From contig JAJLRJ010000004.1 in the NCBI GenBank assembly GCA_024195265.1, forward strand, positions 28,656,434 to 28,720,433: 64,000 nt of DNA, in the 5' to 3' direction. The DNA is from Dendrophyllia cribrosa (taxonomy: Eukaryota; Cnidaria; Anthozoa; Scleractinia; Dendrophylliidae). The translations under genes were made by a program, and so were the position numbers. A model generated the notes under the pieces. The model ran no database searches. It was given only the letters and a program-made list of their open reading frames with translations, and was not told where the DNA came from. This document shows positions 63,427 through 64,000 of this stretch, piece by piece; the stretch's first letter is position 1; every line of letters starts with the position of its first letter.

Positions 63427-63993
63427 TCAGTTCTTGATGAAAAGAATTCGCTTCCAGCTTTCTTCACTTGGCCAAGGATATTGGTTGACAAAAAACGTCC
63501 ATTGTCCTTCGGGGAGATAACGATTAAATTCTTCTTCACTGGGGAAAAAATGATAACAGCGTTTGTGAAAGAACTGAGTAAAATCGCTAGAATCTCGCAC
63601 AACTCCATATTCGCCTGTATCTAGATTAAATATTACTTGCTTATCATTTTCTCCAGCCAGTTTTTCACTGTCATTTTCACATGGAGTAAATTCACTGAAG
63701 GTGGTTAACAGGTTTAACCAAACATCAATACGAGAGCGTGTCCCTAAACGTTTCCTTTCATTCATCCTAGCAATATGCGCATCTGAATTGTAGCTTGGCT
63801 CATCTTTTTTGTTGTCAGATGATTTGTCAACTTCTGGAATGTCAACTGATTTGTCAACTTCTGGAATGTCAACTGATTTAGTTTCTGTGAAAAGACCCTG
63901 CTCTGGAAACGGAAATGGAGATGGCTCTGTTTTCAGGAACTCTTTTAACTTTTCAATGACAAAATCCCATTTTTCTTGTGGCCAAGGATCCAT
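63427..63993 (-). CDS. E2 unknown protein with duplicated SVDIPEVDK (188 aa)
   Basis: Starts at ATG 63993, 7 nt from the window end, so it could extend. Near the N-terminus two tandem copies of SVDIPEVDK come from a 27-bp direct repeat (about 63825-63880). The C-terminal half is aromatic-rich (HKRCYHFFPSEEEFNRYL; WTFFVNQYPWPSEESW). No homologue in E1 and no family recognised. Convergent with the membrane-protein gene. Confidence 0.5.
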   Translation of the reverse strand: MDPWPQEKWDFVIEKLKEFLKTEPSPFPFPEQGLFTETKSVDIPEVDKSVDIPEVDKSSDNKKDEPSYNSDAHIARMNERKRLGTRSRIDVWLNLLTTFSEFTPCENDSEKLAGENDKQVIFNLDTGEYGVVRDSSDFTQFFHKRCYHFFPSEEEFNRYLPEGQWTFFVNQYPWPSEESWKRILFIKN

Positions 63994-64000
63994 CTGTTCT

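Larger units (their letters stand above)
52273..64000. mobile_element. Polinton/Maverick (adintovirus-like) element E2, left 11.7 kb
   Basis: The left terminus begins AGTTAGTC, keeping the AG start seen in E1. The gene block 53556-63338 is collinear with E1 from integrase to membrane protein but clearly diverged in sequence, with unrelated termini and different accessory genes (VLTF3-like ORF at the left end, new ORF at 63427). The right end and polymerase lie outside the window. Expected target duplication would be aacagt (52267-52272), which cannot be checked here. Confidence 0.9.

Overview
The window looks like nuclear DNA of an invertebrate animal, most likely a cnidarian (anthozoan, stony-coral-like). 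The reasons are AT-rich non-coding DNA dense in foldback/MITE-type inverted repeats, 5'-truncated LINE tails, a tRNA-derived SINE, a Ty3/Gypsy retrotransposon, and two Polinton/Maverick (adintovirus-like) elements. The organism call is inference; the element calls are read from the sequence.

1-32.4 kb: host intergenic or intronic DNA with no convincing host exon. It holds two LINE 3' ends (775-1330 and 28658-29692), a SINE inside a foldback, many hairpin-type MITEs, several elements bordered by TTAA, degenerate tandem arrays and one almost perfect 201-bp palindrome.

32.37-52.27 kb: a decayed Ty3/Gypsy element on the minus strand, with LTR candidate 32373-32588, integrase 32778-33763 and RT/RNase H 50783-52272. 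It has been cut twice by Polintons. Element 1 (E1, 33764-50776, 17.0 kb) is complete: TIRs of about 450 bp and a perfect 6-bp target duplication (catgta) in the zinc-finger part of the Gypsy integrase. Element 2 (E2) starts at 52273 inside the Gypsy reverse transcriptase and runs off the window.

E1 and E2 share a collinear morphogenesis block. On the minus strand, listed by increasing coordinate, it holds integrase, PLA2-domain protein, Cys-rich mini-protein, adenain-like protease, pVI/pX-like AT-hook protein, double-jelly-roll major capsid protein, basic core-like protein, minor capsid (penton-like) protein and a PPxY protein. On the plus strand it holds the packaging ATPase, a fibre with phage-like shaft repeats, and a membrane protein. 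E1 also carries a 1265-aa family-B DNA polymerase with SAP and Cys/His finger domains, an acidic-tailed protein, and a HTH protein next to a palindromic repeat array. E2 has a VLTF3-like ORF at its left end; its polymerase must lie beyond 64 kb.

Together the genes describe a small virus able to replicate (polymerase), integrate (DDE integrase), build and mature an icosahedral capsid (MCP, penton, protease), package DNA (ATPase) and probably enter cells (PLA2, fibre, PPxY). E1 is dead as a virus: about 530 bp are missing from its MCP, a TTAA-MITE sits at the integrase 5' end, and other genes are frameshifted. E2 is younger-looking but has single-base breaks in the fibre, membrane-protein and PPxY genes. 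The strongest undescribed signals are a TAAAATG start-codon motif shared by at least 14 genes, often fused to the preceding stop; the snap-back architecture of the terminal units; two palindromic iteron arrays; and a 38-nt block identical in both elements.
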